This document shows positions 34,791-44,489 of a DNA stretch of 64,000 nucleotides, one piece after another; the first letter of the stretch is position 1, and each line of letters starts with the position of its first letter. This DNA comes from Lingula anatina. Its lineage: Eukaryota; Brachiopoda; Lingulata; Lingulida; Lingulidae. The stretch spans positions 18,533 through 82,532 of the forward strand of contig NW_019775603.1 in NCBI RefSeq assembly GCF_001039355.2, given 5' to 3'. Under the pieces are notes generated by a model. The model worked only from the letters and a program-made list of their open reading frames with translations, did no database searches and had not been told where the DNA came from. Made by a program: the position numbers and the translations under genes.

Positions 34791-37180
34791 TTTGAGCGGA
34801 TCCTTGATCTTTTCTCGACTATATGGGACAAGCAGTTCTTTTGCCAGATTCTTGAAAATTTTTAACAAAACTGTTGCTGGTTGGATCAATAAAGCTGTGA
34901 AGTCCATTTAATTGCAAAAACAGCTGAGTTTATGGTACTTAATGTTGATACAGATTCCAGTAAATGAGTAAGATAAAGGGATACATGAATTGGCAAAGCT
35001 GGTAAAGCTCGAAAACCTTGAGAGGTAATAAAATCTTCCCATCTTCTGAAATTGCTGAAATAAACCCTGTCGGTATTGACACTCCTGGAATCCATCATGT
35101 GCTCAGCCATTTTAGCAGATAGATCATGTAGGTACAATCCCTTCTCCACACCACTTTCTTCAGCTAAGAATTCTGCTCCCGATTTAAAATCAAAACCTGA
35201 AAATTAGTGAAAAAATTAAAATTGTATTCTAATTGCAACAAATCTGAAATTTTGAAAAGGCTTTCCAAATATGCCAATATTTCCTCTTCTTCTGTGTGTC
35301 ACATTTCGACCTTCATTATACACTGTATCTGTGATCTTTTACAAACCATTTTAAAACTGCGCCTTCCCATATTACTGGCCAAAATGGTGCAGATTTCCAT
35401 TCAGGAATTATTAATGTGCATGAACTACTCTCCTTAACAGCTTTTTAAACTGTATGAACACTTAACGTTGGTGGTGGCACCAACCAATTATTGTCAAATG
35501 AAACGTTTGCTTAAATGCATCTCTTCCACTGCTCTTTTTTACACCAGAACTTTGAATTAAAAATTTCACATTTCCTGTTATAATAATTATCGAATCTGTC
35601 GCAACTATGGGGTCCCCACAACCTGTACAACTCCTCACAAACAACCCCTGAATTCCCCAGTCATCACAATCGGACTTTCTATTCAATTCATCTGCATCAT
35701 TATTCCGAGATCTAGACATCCATTTTGACTGAAAAACGATTTCATTTTCATCGCAAATGCGAACTATTTCCGTATTGATATCATTTAGCTTTGGCTTCCT
35801 GCTGCCCACATCTGAAATGCGCTTCACATTTTGATTATCACTTAAAACTTTTTTTTGCATTTTAAAATATCAACATTATGTAATAACACTCTTTGTACAG
35901 CTTCCGTTTCTCCCCATGTGGAACTTTGCTCCACTTCCCATGCATTCCAAGTGTCATGCATCACCGACTCTATTAGCAATTGCTCCGAGTTGGATAACAA
36001 ATACCTTCCATAGCCTGCTCTTGAAGCATAACAAAACATTCTAATGTCTGCCTTGAATTCTGTCAAATGACAAAACTGACTTCCCCTTTCATTGAGCTCT
36101 TTGCATTCTTGAGCCAATATTTCAACTCATCCTCTGCTTTGTCCGTCACATATACATAACCATCCCATGATAAACGCTCATTTATAACCTGATATATGCA
36201 TCTTGTAGGCAATCTTACTTTGTCACCAAACACACACTGTGTAGATATCAACTGACCAGAAATTGATGCTAATCTTTTCACTATAACCACACGGTTAAAA
36301 GTGCGCAAATGCGTCAATAAATTTTCGACACTTTGCAATAATCTTTCAACTCTACTCTGTGTTAAACACAAGATGCCTTTTTTAAATCTTTTTATTAAAC
36401 CTAGTCAAGTCACATTTTGTACTGGTTCCCACTGACATTTGTCTTTAGCTATCATGAACCCTAAACGTTCTAAATCCGACTTTATCAAATGACTTAACTG
36501 AGTTGCTTTTTCAAAATTCTCAGCTCCTGCTATACCATCATCAAGATACATAAAGACTTTATGTCCTTCTGACTTCCAATGTTTTACAGCTTCCCTCATT
36601 TTTTTAGAGAATATAAAACTTCCTGAAGCCACTCAAAAAGGTAAAAGATTGAAAACATAATAACAATTTTTCCATTTGAAACCCAGAAAATTTACAAAAT
36701 CTGTAGCGATCATTGCATCATGATGAGCCGATTTCAAATCATAAGTAAATAAATAATCTTGTTGTTCAAATAACCCTTTTGCTATTTCACCATTTTCATA
36801 TTTGAATTTAAACTGATATAAGTGCTTGTTAATAAGTCTACAATCTAGCACCAACCTCTGCTTTCTTGTGCCACTTATTGCAACTGTCAATGGATTGGCC
36901 ACCAAAGGTTTATAAGGCACTTTTGAGACGCATTTTCTTCTCAACAAATTATCCATTTCATTTGTAACAAATGTTTCATTTTCTCTGGCAGATTTATTGT
37001 TTTTCAAATATACGGACCCTGGCTCCGTTTTAAACGGTAGGCTATAGCCTTTCTGAATGACCCTCAATATGTATTCACTTGCATTTGTTTCTGACCAAGC
37101 TGTCAAATGACTTCTTAAACTGCCAACTGGCGTTTTCTCCGAATCTGACTTCAGTACATTTTCATCACTGTCATATGTCG
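34790..37180 (-). mobile_element. Dead DIRS/Ngaro-like tyrosine-recombinase retrotransposon
   Basis: In gene order on the minus strand: a reverse transcriptase N-part (GYSLPFKTEPG, NPLTVAISGTRKQRLVLDCR, LFTYDLKSAHHD, FLGFKWKNCYYVFNLLPF); a stop in place of the Gly of the LPFG motif at 36,630; then ASGSFIFSKKMR and the YLDDG catalytic box near 36,540; an RNase H/connection region (LTQSRVERLL, FKADIRMFCYASRAGYGRYL, KWMSRSRNNDADELN, DCDDW); IIPEWKSAPFWPVIW near 35,400; then a tyrosine recombinase N-terminal domain (SVNTDRVYFSNFRRWEDFI, INSAVFAIKW), continuing one frame over as GLHSFIDPTSNSFVK. RT-RH-YR is the order of DIRS-class elements. Several stops and shifts mean it is inactive. Its 5' end abuts an LDDD-family fragment at about 37,180, suggesting insertion into that relic. 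Confidence 0.75.
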
Positions 37181-37434
37181 AGTTGTACTCCAGAATAAAC
37201 TGCATTGCACGCAGTATGAATTTTACACCATAGTGGACAGGGGTATTACAAGCCACTGCAAATAGAACTACGATAAACTGTCAAACTCTTCCACGTAGGA
37301 TAGAAGACTGCACAGCGTGTGATTATGAAACACAGTAAGCGCAGCGTCAAATTTGTAGTTTATATTCACTGGCGAGTTCACGTCCACATAATTTTTTACG
37401 CAAAGGACCATACGACGCCCAGTGTCAAAGAAAT
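37181..37434 (-). pseudogene. Middle fragment of LDDD-family gene (59.9 kb type)
   Basis: The sequence aligns base for base with about 60,321-60,555 of the intact gene: GTTGTACTCCAGAATA, ACCATAGTGGACA, ATGAAACACAGTAAGCGCAG and TTTATATTCACTGGCGAGTT all have close counterparts. It corresponds to the NSPVNINYNFDAAFTAFHKH to QCNSILEYNS portion. Small indels break the frame. The retroelement truncates it on one side and the AAGTCCTA-rich repeat on the other. Confidence 0.8.
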
Positions 37435-37439
37435 TGTAG

Positions 37440-38335
37440 TCCTAATAACAGACCTGGGAATGCAAGTCCTAAAGCATACGTTGCTAGGAATGGAAGTCCC
37501 AGGACACGCATTCCAAGGATTCGATATCCGTAGGACGAGGTTTCCCACGTAATACAAGTCCTACGTGTAGTAATGGAAGTCCTAATGGGGCATGCATTCC
37601 TAAAATTTCAGTAATGTCCTATAGATGTCCTATATTATTTGTAATTTAACGCACGGAAAGGATGTCTTTGAATTATCTGTTTATTTGATAAATATACTTA
37701 TGTCTTTACTTTTATTTTTATCATGACATCGTATAATATTGATTTCAGAATGGAGTGGATTAAATCAATGAAATATATTCATATGAATAAATAAAACAAA
37801 TAACAATTAACTCAAATGATTATAGGGAAATTACAGACAATGACACGCGTACGCATGGATTTCAGAATAATGAAAGTCGATACAATTCATGAAACCATAT
37901 GAACATATTTTATTCGGAAAATGTTTACTCAAAGTAACACACAAGTCAACAACATAACAATAAGGACAATATTTATATTGCTCTTTGTATAATTTTTAAT
38001 TTAAACGGCCCCCTTTAATGTGCCCCCCACCCCTTCCTGCGGGTGAAGGGGCACCTTCTGTGGGACGAACCTGCGTTGTTTCTTCTTCCGCCTTACCCAC
38101 TGTTAATTGGTTATTCTAACTTGTCTTTTCCAGGCCTAAACTTTGTTTTTGAACACCGACACGAAGACCGCGCCCACAGCTAGTATAGCGGTCACGCCAG
38201 GTTTTACGTTTGCCCTCCTTGTCGCGGTCTTAGCATTGCATATATATAAACCAGTGGGTGGCTTTCGTGTTATCAATATGCCAGTGTTGGATTAACATTA
38301 CTCTTTGACTACATGGTGCGCTAGTAGTCTTTTAC
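37440..38335. repeat. Duplicated block, copy 2, with degenerate AATG-AAGTCCTA repeats
   Basis: 37,551-38,335 matches 251-1,010. Just before it, 37,450-37,600 contains about five spaced copies of a degenerate unit (GGAATGCAAGTCCTAA, GGAATGGAAGTCCCAGG, TAATACAAGTCCTACG, TAATGGAAGTCCTAATG, GCATTCCTAA). No gene apart from the pseudogene fragment at 38,030-38,227. Confidence 0.7.
38030..38227 (-). pseudogene. N-terminal fragment of LDDD-family gene, start codon lost
   Basis: This is the counterpart of 712-904 and of the N-terminus of the 59.9 kb gene (GGTGAAGGGGCACCTTCTG, GCCCACAGCTAGTATAGCG). The start ATGGCG reads as a changed GACCGCGAC here, so the ATG is gone, and the stem frame is broken. 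Only the anchor and stem portion survives. Confidence 0.75.
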
Positions 38336-38339
38336 AAAA

Positions 38340-38690
38340 TAATTGCCTCGCACTTGAATTTTCTATGCTATTTTAAAATCCCTGATATCAAAGGGCTGGT
38401 GAAATTAAGATCGATCTATCCAATCCCCAATATGTTTCCCAAATATTAATCTATTATTATACTGCTATTTATGTAATTACTGTTTGTAGATTTTGCTAAA
38501 AGAATTCTAACTTTATAAATATTGAAGGCCGTCAATCACCAAAACTAAATCTAACCTGCTAGTATAGGTACAGTAGAATACGCGGTTATTGCTGACCTTT
38601 TGTCTTTTAAACAGGTAGACGCCAATCGCATTAGGCATAGCAAAATTACGTTACTATGTTCAAGGAAAAACTAAATTGCTAATTGAAAAA
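38340..38690. other. Non-coding; short repeat shared with 63,290-63,430
   Basis: 38,345-38,480 (TTGAATTTTCTATGCTATTT, AAGATCGATCTATCC, CCCAAATATTAATCTATTAT) resembles 63,305-63,430. No gene. Confidence 0.5.
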
Positions 38691-39888
38691 CCAAATGTTA
38701 TAAATACACAAGACCACAGTGGTGCATTGCCCTATTTATCCTCCCTGCTTCTTGTGTATTCCCTCGCATCAAAACAATTTATAATAACTTTTGTATTCTT
38801 CGGTCTTAACAAGGAAATGTTTGAGTTGAATTCATACACACTTGGGTTTTCATTGGCTCCAGTTGCACTTCGTTGTGATGAAAGCCATTTTTCTGAGGGA
38901 TCTTTGTTGTAGTGCTCACTCAGACTATTGCACACTTTGAGTTAGCAAGTACTTGCACAATTCCACCGAAGATCTAATTGTGATTTCAATTCCCTCCGAC
39001 GTCTGCTGACTATGAATCATTTTTGTTTGTCTGCCTTAGTAAAATGGCCCAGTCTATGTTTAATGTCATCTTTCGAGTTCTTCGAATCACCAAGAAAGAC
39101 ATTCTCCAGTCAAGGAAATCTTGGATCATAGATACTTGTGTATGGTAAAAAGTCTGGGTTTTCCCGCGTTCAAGTCCATACAGAGATCGCCCATTTAAAC
39201 AGTCAAAAAAAAAATGCCAAGATATCTTATGAACTTGACGATTTCTGCAATGCATGGCCCTCCAGTGAACTGCAGTGCTTTTGCTACTGTAGAGCTGAGC
39301 ACCCGAGCTGCATATTTCACCACCATTGTAGAAAAGCTTGTTAAGTAGACGTTAGTACGGGATAATTTTGGAGCGAGTCTCAATGGTGCGACGAATTCAC
39401 AAGTCAATTGTGTGCTGCCATGAAATATTATACCCATTTCTCTACATCAGTCTGCTGCGCTTGTGGCTGTAAGAATAGTGTAAACAGTTTCGGGTCATCT
39501 TCAGTTGGTGGGGTGGATCAGATGAAGAATAGTGGCCTTGATTCACCCATAATTGGATTAACTGCTTTGTACAATATCGTATCCAAGTCATATCGTAATT
39601 TTTTGTGCAGTCTGAAAAAATTCTTGTTTGGTGTAGCTCCATCATATGTAATGCACATCATCAAGTTCTAATTGCTCAATAGCTTCCCATATCAGAGGGT
39701 AAAGATATTCTGTTAGTGACACTTAGTGAGTTTTCATGTCATCGCCTTTGACATACCTACCAAACTCAAGGAATTCAATTCTTACATTCCCCCAATCCAC
39801 AAAATCAATTATTTCTCCTGTGTTTCTGTCAAACACCAAGTCAGAGCGGACTTTGACTTCCTCCAGCAACACAGACGTTCAGCACGTC
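38690..39888 (-). mobile_element. Decayed P-element/THAP9-like transposon, copy 2
   Basis: Minus-strand frames give the C-terminal region (SEHYNKDPSEKWLSSQRSAT, NENPSVYEFNSN), the middle region (LSRTNVYLTSFSTMVVKYAA, VLSSTVAKALQFTGGPC, DCLNGRS) and SDPPHQLKMTRNCLHYSYSH. These are ordered as in P/THAP9 transposases, where an SDPPHLIK-like motif and a later ENPT-x-x-x-F motif are characteristic. Part of the catalytic-domain coding sequence present in copy 3 is deleted near 39,720. Many frameshifts. Confidence 0.75.
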
Positions 39889-40135
39889 CAGCAGCTCTAT
39901 ATGTTTAACAGCTGCACGCGTTTAACAGGGGAAGTGCTTAGCCAATGTGCTTAGCCTTGTGATAAACATATTATAGAATCATATACCGGTGAAACTAAAC
40001 ACATACATGTAGCTAAACGTGTAACACTGCCAAACATGTCTAGCATTTTCTTCTGTGAGAAACTTGAAAAGCTATACGTGTTTAGCTTTTACACATATTT
40101 CTAAATGTGTTTAGGTGCTAAACGTGTGTTGTACT
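39888..40135. repeat. Palindrome-rich block, copy 2
   Basis: Same block as 1,128-1,414: TTTAACAGCTGCACGCG, GCTAAACGTGT and AAAGCTATACGTGTTTAGC motifs. It joins directly to an LDDD pseudogene at about 40,148 with the same junction (GTGATA(A/C)GCAATTCTTTG) as at 43,233, so the two junctions stem from one event that was later duplicated. Confidence 0.65.
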
Positions 40136-40147
40136 GTTTTTACAGTG

Positions 40148-40500
40148 ATAAGCAATTCTTTGTATAATATGGATACCCATGGCAGGTTTCCATTCCATAT
40201 TAATATTTTTGCTTGAGGACAGTTTATGAGTCTGTAACTCAATGTCGTCGTCCAAAAATATGTAGTACAAATAACCATCATCGTCTCATTCAGAGGCACG
40301 TCTAACGGCTTCCCTCAGCAGCATGTTTCTTGCCTTGTGTCCAGGTACTTTTAGGAAAGTGAAAGTCTCCAGATCGGTCTACCAAGTAGGCAAAGCAAGC
40401 GGAAAGGTTTTCTGAATTTTTTTTTATCAAAATGGACGATCTTGCGGTTTTCCGTGTTTTTGTATCTTTTAGGCGTCAAACTATATTTAAGACGGTGGTC
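40148..40500 (-). pseudogene. N-half fragment of LDDD-family gene (54.9 kb type)
   Basis: Matches about 55,465-55,880 of the intact gene: GCAATTCTTTGTATAATATG, TCGTCGTCCAAAAATATGTA (the LDDD codons are contained in it), ACGGCTTCCCTCAGCAGCAT and TTGTGTCCAGGTACTTTT. There are internal deletions and frameshifts. Similarity fades at about 40,500. Confidence 0.8.
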
Positions 40501-41170
40501 GTGGGTGATCGGGTAAAAGAGAAATTTGAAAAACTGATTTTTTTCAGTTTTACCCAAAAAATCTCAATTATGACGTCACCCGTAAGATGACATGTGTATG
40601 GTTAACTGATTTAACCACTGAACACTGAAAATGTATCTATTACCTAAATGATTGTATGTAAAGCAGTAAATAAGTATTTTTGGGCGAAGGGTGACAATAT
40701 ATTTAAGGTTCTTTAGACAAGGGGAGATCAGTTCATCGCAATTCAGTTTATTTATTTATTTTTTTCAATTAGGAGAGATAACACGTATTTTATTACGCAA
40801 TTTCTAAATTTTTCATTAAAAGTTAACCCTTTTTGCAGTAATAAAATTATGAGAGTAATGTTACCGATATTGATCTAAAAGTAATAAAAACAGCAAAGTT
40901 TTCATTGTTTTCACGTTAATTATTGCTTTTTACATGATTTTAAATAAAGTAAAGATTTGGCAACATTCACAAAATCAACTATTCGTTATAACTAATCCAT
41001 TAGGGCTAATGACACATTTTATAAGGATCAGCAGGTTTTAGGAAAAGAGTTGTTAGTGTGGCCAGTAAGAGTGTGCCCAGTACCGGTAAGTATGTGGGTA
41101 TAGACTGAGAAATGGAAGTAAATATGCAATCTCAGTCATTCAGTCAGCCAATTAAAGCTGTTTACATTAT
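40500..41170. other. Non-coding, nothing recognised
   Basis: AT-rich with no coding or RNA feature; it separates the pseudogene fragment from P-like copy 3. Confidence 0.5.
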
Positions 41171-41174
41171 ATAT

Positions 41175-42940
41175 GAGAAAATCCATTTTTAATATTTCAT
41201 TATTCATATTATTAGAAATCAAATATTGAACATCTTTACTACATTCAAACATTTATTATTAGTAGGTTATACATTAATAATGTTTGTTACAAAGCTACTG
41301 AAGAAGAGTATTACGTAGTCGCAGTTTAACTGTATAACCCAACTTGTCTACTTTTTTTGTGAAAGGAGTCATGTTGGGGTTCGTTGATATTTGGCTCTTT
41401 CTTCCTATTTACATTACAAGTAGGTAAAATTTACAAATATATAAACTAATTTCTTATTGGACCCCAGTGAATTATTCTCAAAATGTTTATCTCATGCGTC
41501 TCCTCTTGTGCAATGGTGCATTGTCCAATTTTATCCTCCCTGCATCTTGTGTATTCCCTCACATCGGAACAATTTATGAGAACTTTTGTATTCTTCGGTC
41601 TTAACAAGGAAGTGTTTGTGTTGAATTCATACACACTTGGGTTTTCTTTGGCTCCTGCTGCACTACGTTGCAATGAATACCATAGTTCTAAGGGATCTTG
41701 GTTGTAGTGCTCATGCAAAATATTTTGTACACCTTGAGCTAGCACGTACTCGCGGGATTGAACGAATGATGTAATTGTGATTTAAATTAAATCCCATGTC
41801 TGTTGACTCAGAATCATTTTTTTATTTGTCTGCCTTAGTTAAATGACCCGGTCTATTTTTAATCTCATCTTTCCAGTTTTTCAAGTCATCAAGAAAAACA
41901 TTCTCCAACCAACGAAATCTTGGAGCCTAGATACTTGTATATGGTGCAAGGTCTGGCTTTTTTCCAACGTTAATGACACAAATTGATCGCACATGCAAAT
42001 AGTCAATAATTTGTCAAGATTTCTTATGAACTTGATGGTTTTTGTAATACATGGCCCTCCAGTCAACTGCAGTGCTTTTGCTACTGTAGAGCTGAGCATC
42101 TGAGCTGCATATTTTACCTTCATTATAGAAAAGCTTGTTTAGTAGACGTGAGTACGGGATAATTTTGGAGCGAGTCTCAATGGTGCGACGAATTCACATT
42201 CATACAAGTCAATTGTGTGCTGCCATGAAATATTTTACCCATTTCTCTACATCAGTCTGCTGCGCTTGTGGCTGTTAGGATAGTATAAACAGGTAGGGTG
42301 GATCAGATATGAAGAATAGTGGTCTTGATTTACCCACAAATGGATTAACTGCTTTGTACACTATCGTATCCAAGTCATTAAATTTTTTGTGCAGTCTGAA
42401 AAAAATCCTGCTTGGTGTAGCTCCATCACATGTAATGTACACTATCAAGTTCCAGTTGCTCTATATCTTCCCTTGTCAGAGGGTAAAGATATTCCGAAGT
42501 GACACCATTTGTTGGAAAATTGGCAAGTACACATTTGAGTGTGAGGCTACGATGCGTACCATTAAAACCATCATGTAGCGAGCTAGATTTGGAGTTTGTT
42601 TTCATGTTATCGCCTTTGACATACCTCCCAAACTCCAAGATTTCAATTCTTACATTCCCCAAATCCACAAAAATAATCATTTCTCCTGTGTTTTTTGTCA
42701 AACACCAAGTCAGAGCGGACTTTGACTTCCTCTAGCAACTGAGAAACAAATCCTCGACACGTGTCCAAGTTTTTGGATTTCATTTCTTCCTTCATCTGCT
42801 TAAATGACCTATATACTTCTCAGTATTAGAACAAATTCTTCATAATGGCTTACCAGTTAAAGAATTGTTTTTCAGCGTTACCAGTGGTCTCTCATCTTCG
42901 GATTGACTTGGTCCATTGTCTAAAATGCATATAACAAGGT
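41175..42940 (-). mobile_element. Decayed P-element/THAP9-like transposon, copy 3
   Basis: The most complete of the four copies in order. From high to low coordinate it gives a helical segment ending SDLVFD-like before KNTGEMIIFVDLGN (42,700-42,640); CVLANFPTNGVTSEYLYPLT and REDIEQLELDS (42,540-42,430); then the VKYAAQMLSSTVAKALQLTG region (42,120-41,880); and finally HYNQDPLELWYSLQRSAAGA with KENPSVYEFN (41,720-41,640). FVDLG and the following FPT-x-G-x-T-x-x-x-L-x-P-L belong to the RNase H-like catalytic core of P/THAP9 transposases. Frameshifts separate the pieces. No THAP zinc finger was recognised. Confidence 0.8.
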
Positions 42941-43232
42941 ACAGCAGATCCACGCGTGTAGGAGTTCCACATGTTTTGCAGCTCCATGTTTAACAGCTCC
43001 ACGCGTTTAACAGGGGAAGTGCTCAGCCAATGTGCTTAGCCTTGTGATAAACCCATTATAGAATCTTATACCGGTGAAGCTAAACACATAGCTAAAAGTG
43101 TAGCACTTCCAAACATGTCTAGCATTTTCTTCTGTGAGAAACTTAAAAAGCTATACGTGTTTAGCTTTTACACATATTTCTAAATGCGTTTAGGTGATAA
43201 ACGTGTGTTGTACGTGTTTAAATGCTAAACAG
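42940..43232. repeat. Palindrome-rich block, copy 3
   Basis: Third copy of the block with GCTAAACACATAGCTAAAAG, AAAGCTATACGTGTTTAGC and TAAACGTGTGTTGTACGTGT. It joins to an LDDD pseudogene at 43,233. Confidence 0.65.
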
Positions 43233-43872
43233 TGATACGCAATTCTTTGTATAATATGGAAAACCTATGGCAGGTTCCCATTCCATATTACTGTTTTTGC
43301 TTGAGGACAGTGTACGCGTCTCTAACTATGTCGTCGTCCAAAAATATGTAGTACAAATAACCACCATCGTCTCATTCAGAGGCCTGTCTAACGGCTTCCC
43401 TCAGCAGCATGTTTTTTGCCTTGTGTCCAGGTACTTTTTGGAAAGTAAAAGTCTCCAGATCGGTCAACCAAGGTTAACCAGATAATCTGACAGTCAGGTG
43501 ATTGTTTTAGTCCCTAAATTGGTTTTATGCTGGGACCTTGTACATGTATGAAGTAGACAAAGCAAGCGGACAGGTTTTCTGTATTTTTTTTAATCAAACT
43601 TGACGGTCTTGCGGTTTCCCCTGTTTTTGTATCTTTTAGGTGTAAAACTAGAGTCTCTCTCTTATAACTTTGTCCTCTCTCTCTCTGGATTCTTCAGTGG
43701 CGTTTTACCACCTAAATCCTCTTGTTTGTTATTTATCGTGTTTATATTGATGCTATTTAAAGATAAATGGGCGGTCATAAAGATTTACCATAGAGTTAAG
43801 TAGCTTGCTGTGAAAACCAGCATCAAATTCTCTAATACACTTAAAATGCGCCCTCAGGTTCCTCTCATCAGG
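43233..43872 (-). pseudogene. N-half of LDDD-family gene (54.9 kb type)
   Basis: Matches about 55,465-56,150 of the intact gene without large deletions: the LDDD codon region (TCGTCGTCCAAAAATATGTA), the WTQGRN region (TTGTGTCCAGGTACTTTTTG), the IIWLTF region (GATAATCTGACAGTCAGG) and the anchor region ending near CTCTCATCAGGCG, where the ATG context is preserved. Frameshifts and an altered serine-rich stem break it. The C-terminal half is replaced by the palindrome-rich block and P-like sequence. Confidence 0.8.
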
Positions 43873-43879
43873 CGTCTCA

Positions 43880-44485
43880 TCTTCTTGCTTGCGGGTTGTC
43901 TACGAATCACTTTTGCCGAATTCCTGACCTAGACTTTATTTGGCAGTGGACACTTTTGCGATACAAACAGAGTCTGACCACTTTTTAATTCAACAGATTT
44001 ATTGCGCACTTAATTATAAATGCTTGTCAGGAATTTCAAAACTTGGTTTGAAGTAGGCGATATACATGCATCCCCGTATACCTGTAACTTAGCAGAAAGT
44101 CTGCCTCGATTGTGCGGCGCTATGAGGTGCGTGTCAATATACCGAAGTTCAACATTCCGAAGTTTCATTTTTACGAATGTTAACTATAAAAACTTGGGAC
44201 CAACGGACCGTTTTATTAAACATTGATGAACCTTCAGACTATCGTCATTCACCCTTATGTACTAGTACAGTGTACGCACATACACAACCCACTTATTTTA
44301 CGACAAACTGAACACGTTGAGGCTATGAGACCCTGGCCGGACTTTTCAAATATTCCCAGCATAACTCAGAATAAGTAGAAATCTCTTAAGGATATTGAAA
44401 CTCTTTATTATCATCCAGATACCGAAAATGAGGTTTTTCCTCCATCTAATTATTCAATTATTCATCCATCTTTGTGCTGAAGTAA
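43880..44485. other. Non-coding, nothing recognised
   Basis: No coding similarity or RNA gene found. It lies between the pseudogene and P-like copy 4. Confidence 0.5.
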
Positions 44486-44489
44486 AACA

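Noticed and set aside
36633-37256. First 25 codons (ACNTPVHYGVKF...LEYNS) as the N-terminus of the reverse transcriptase
   Set aside because: That part is LDDD pseudogene sequence in the same frame by chance; the retroelement starts near 37,180.
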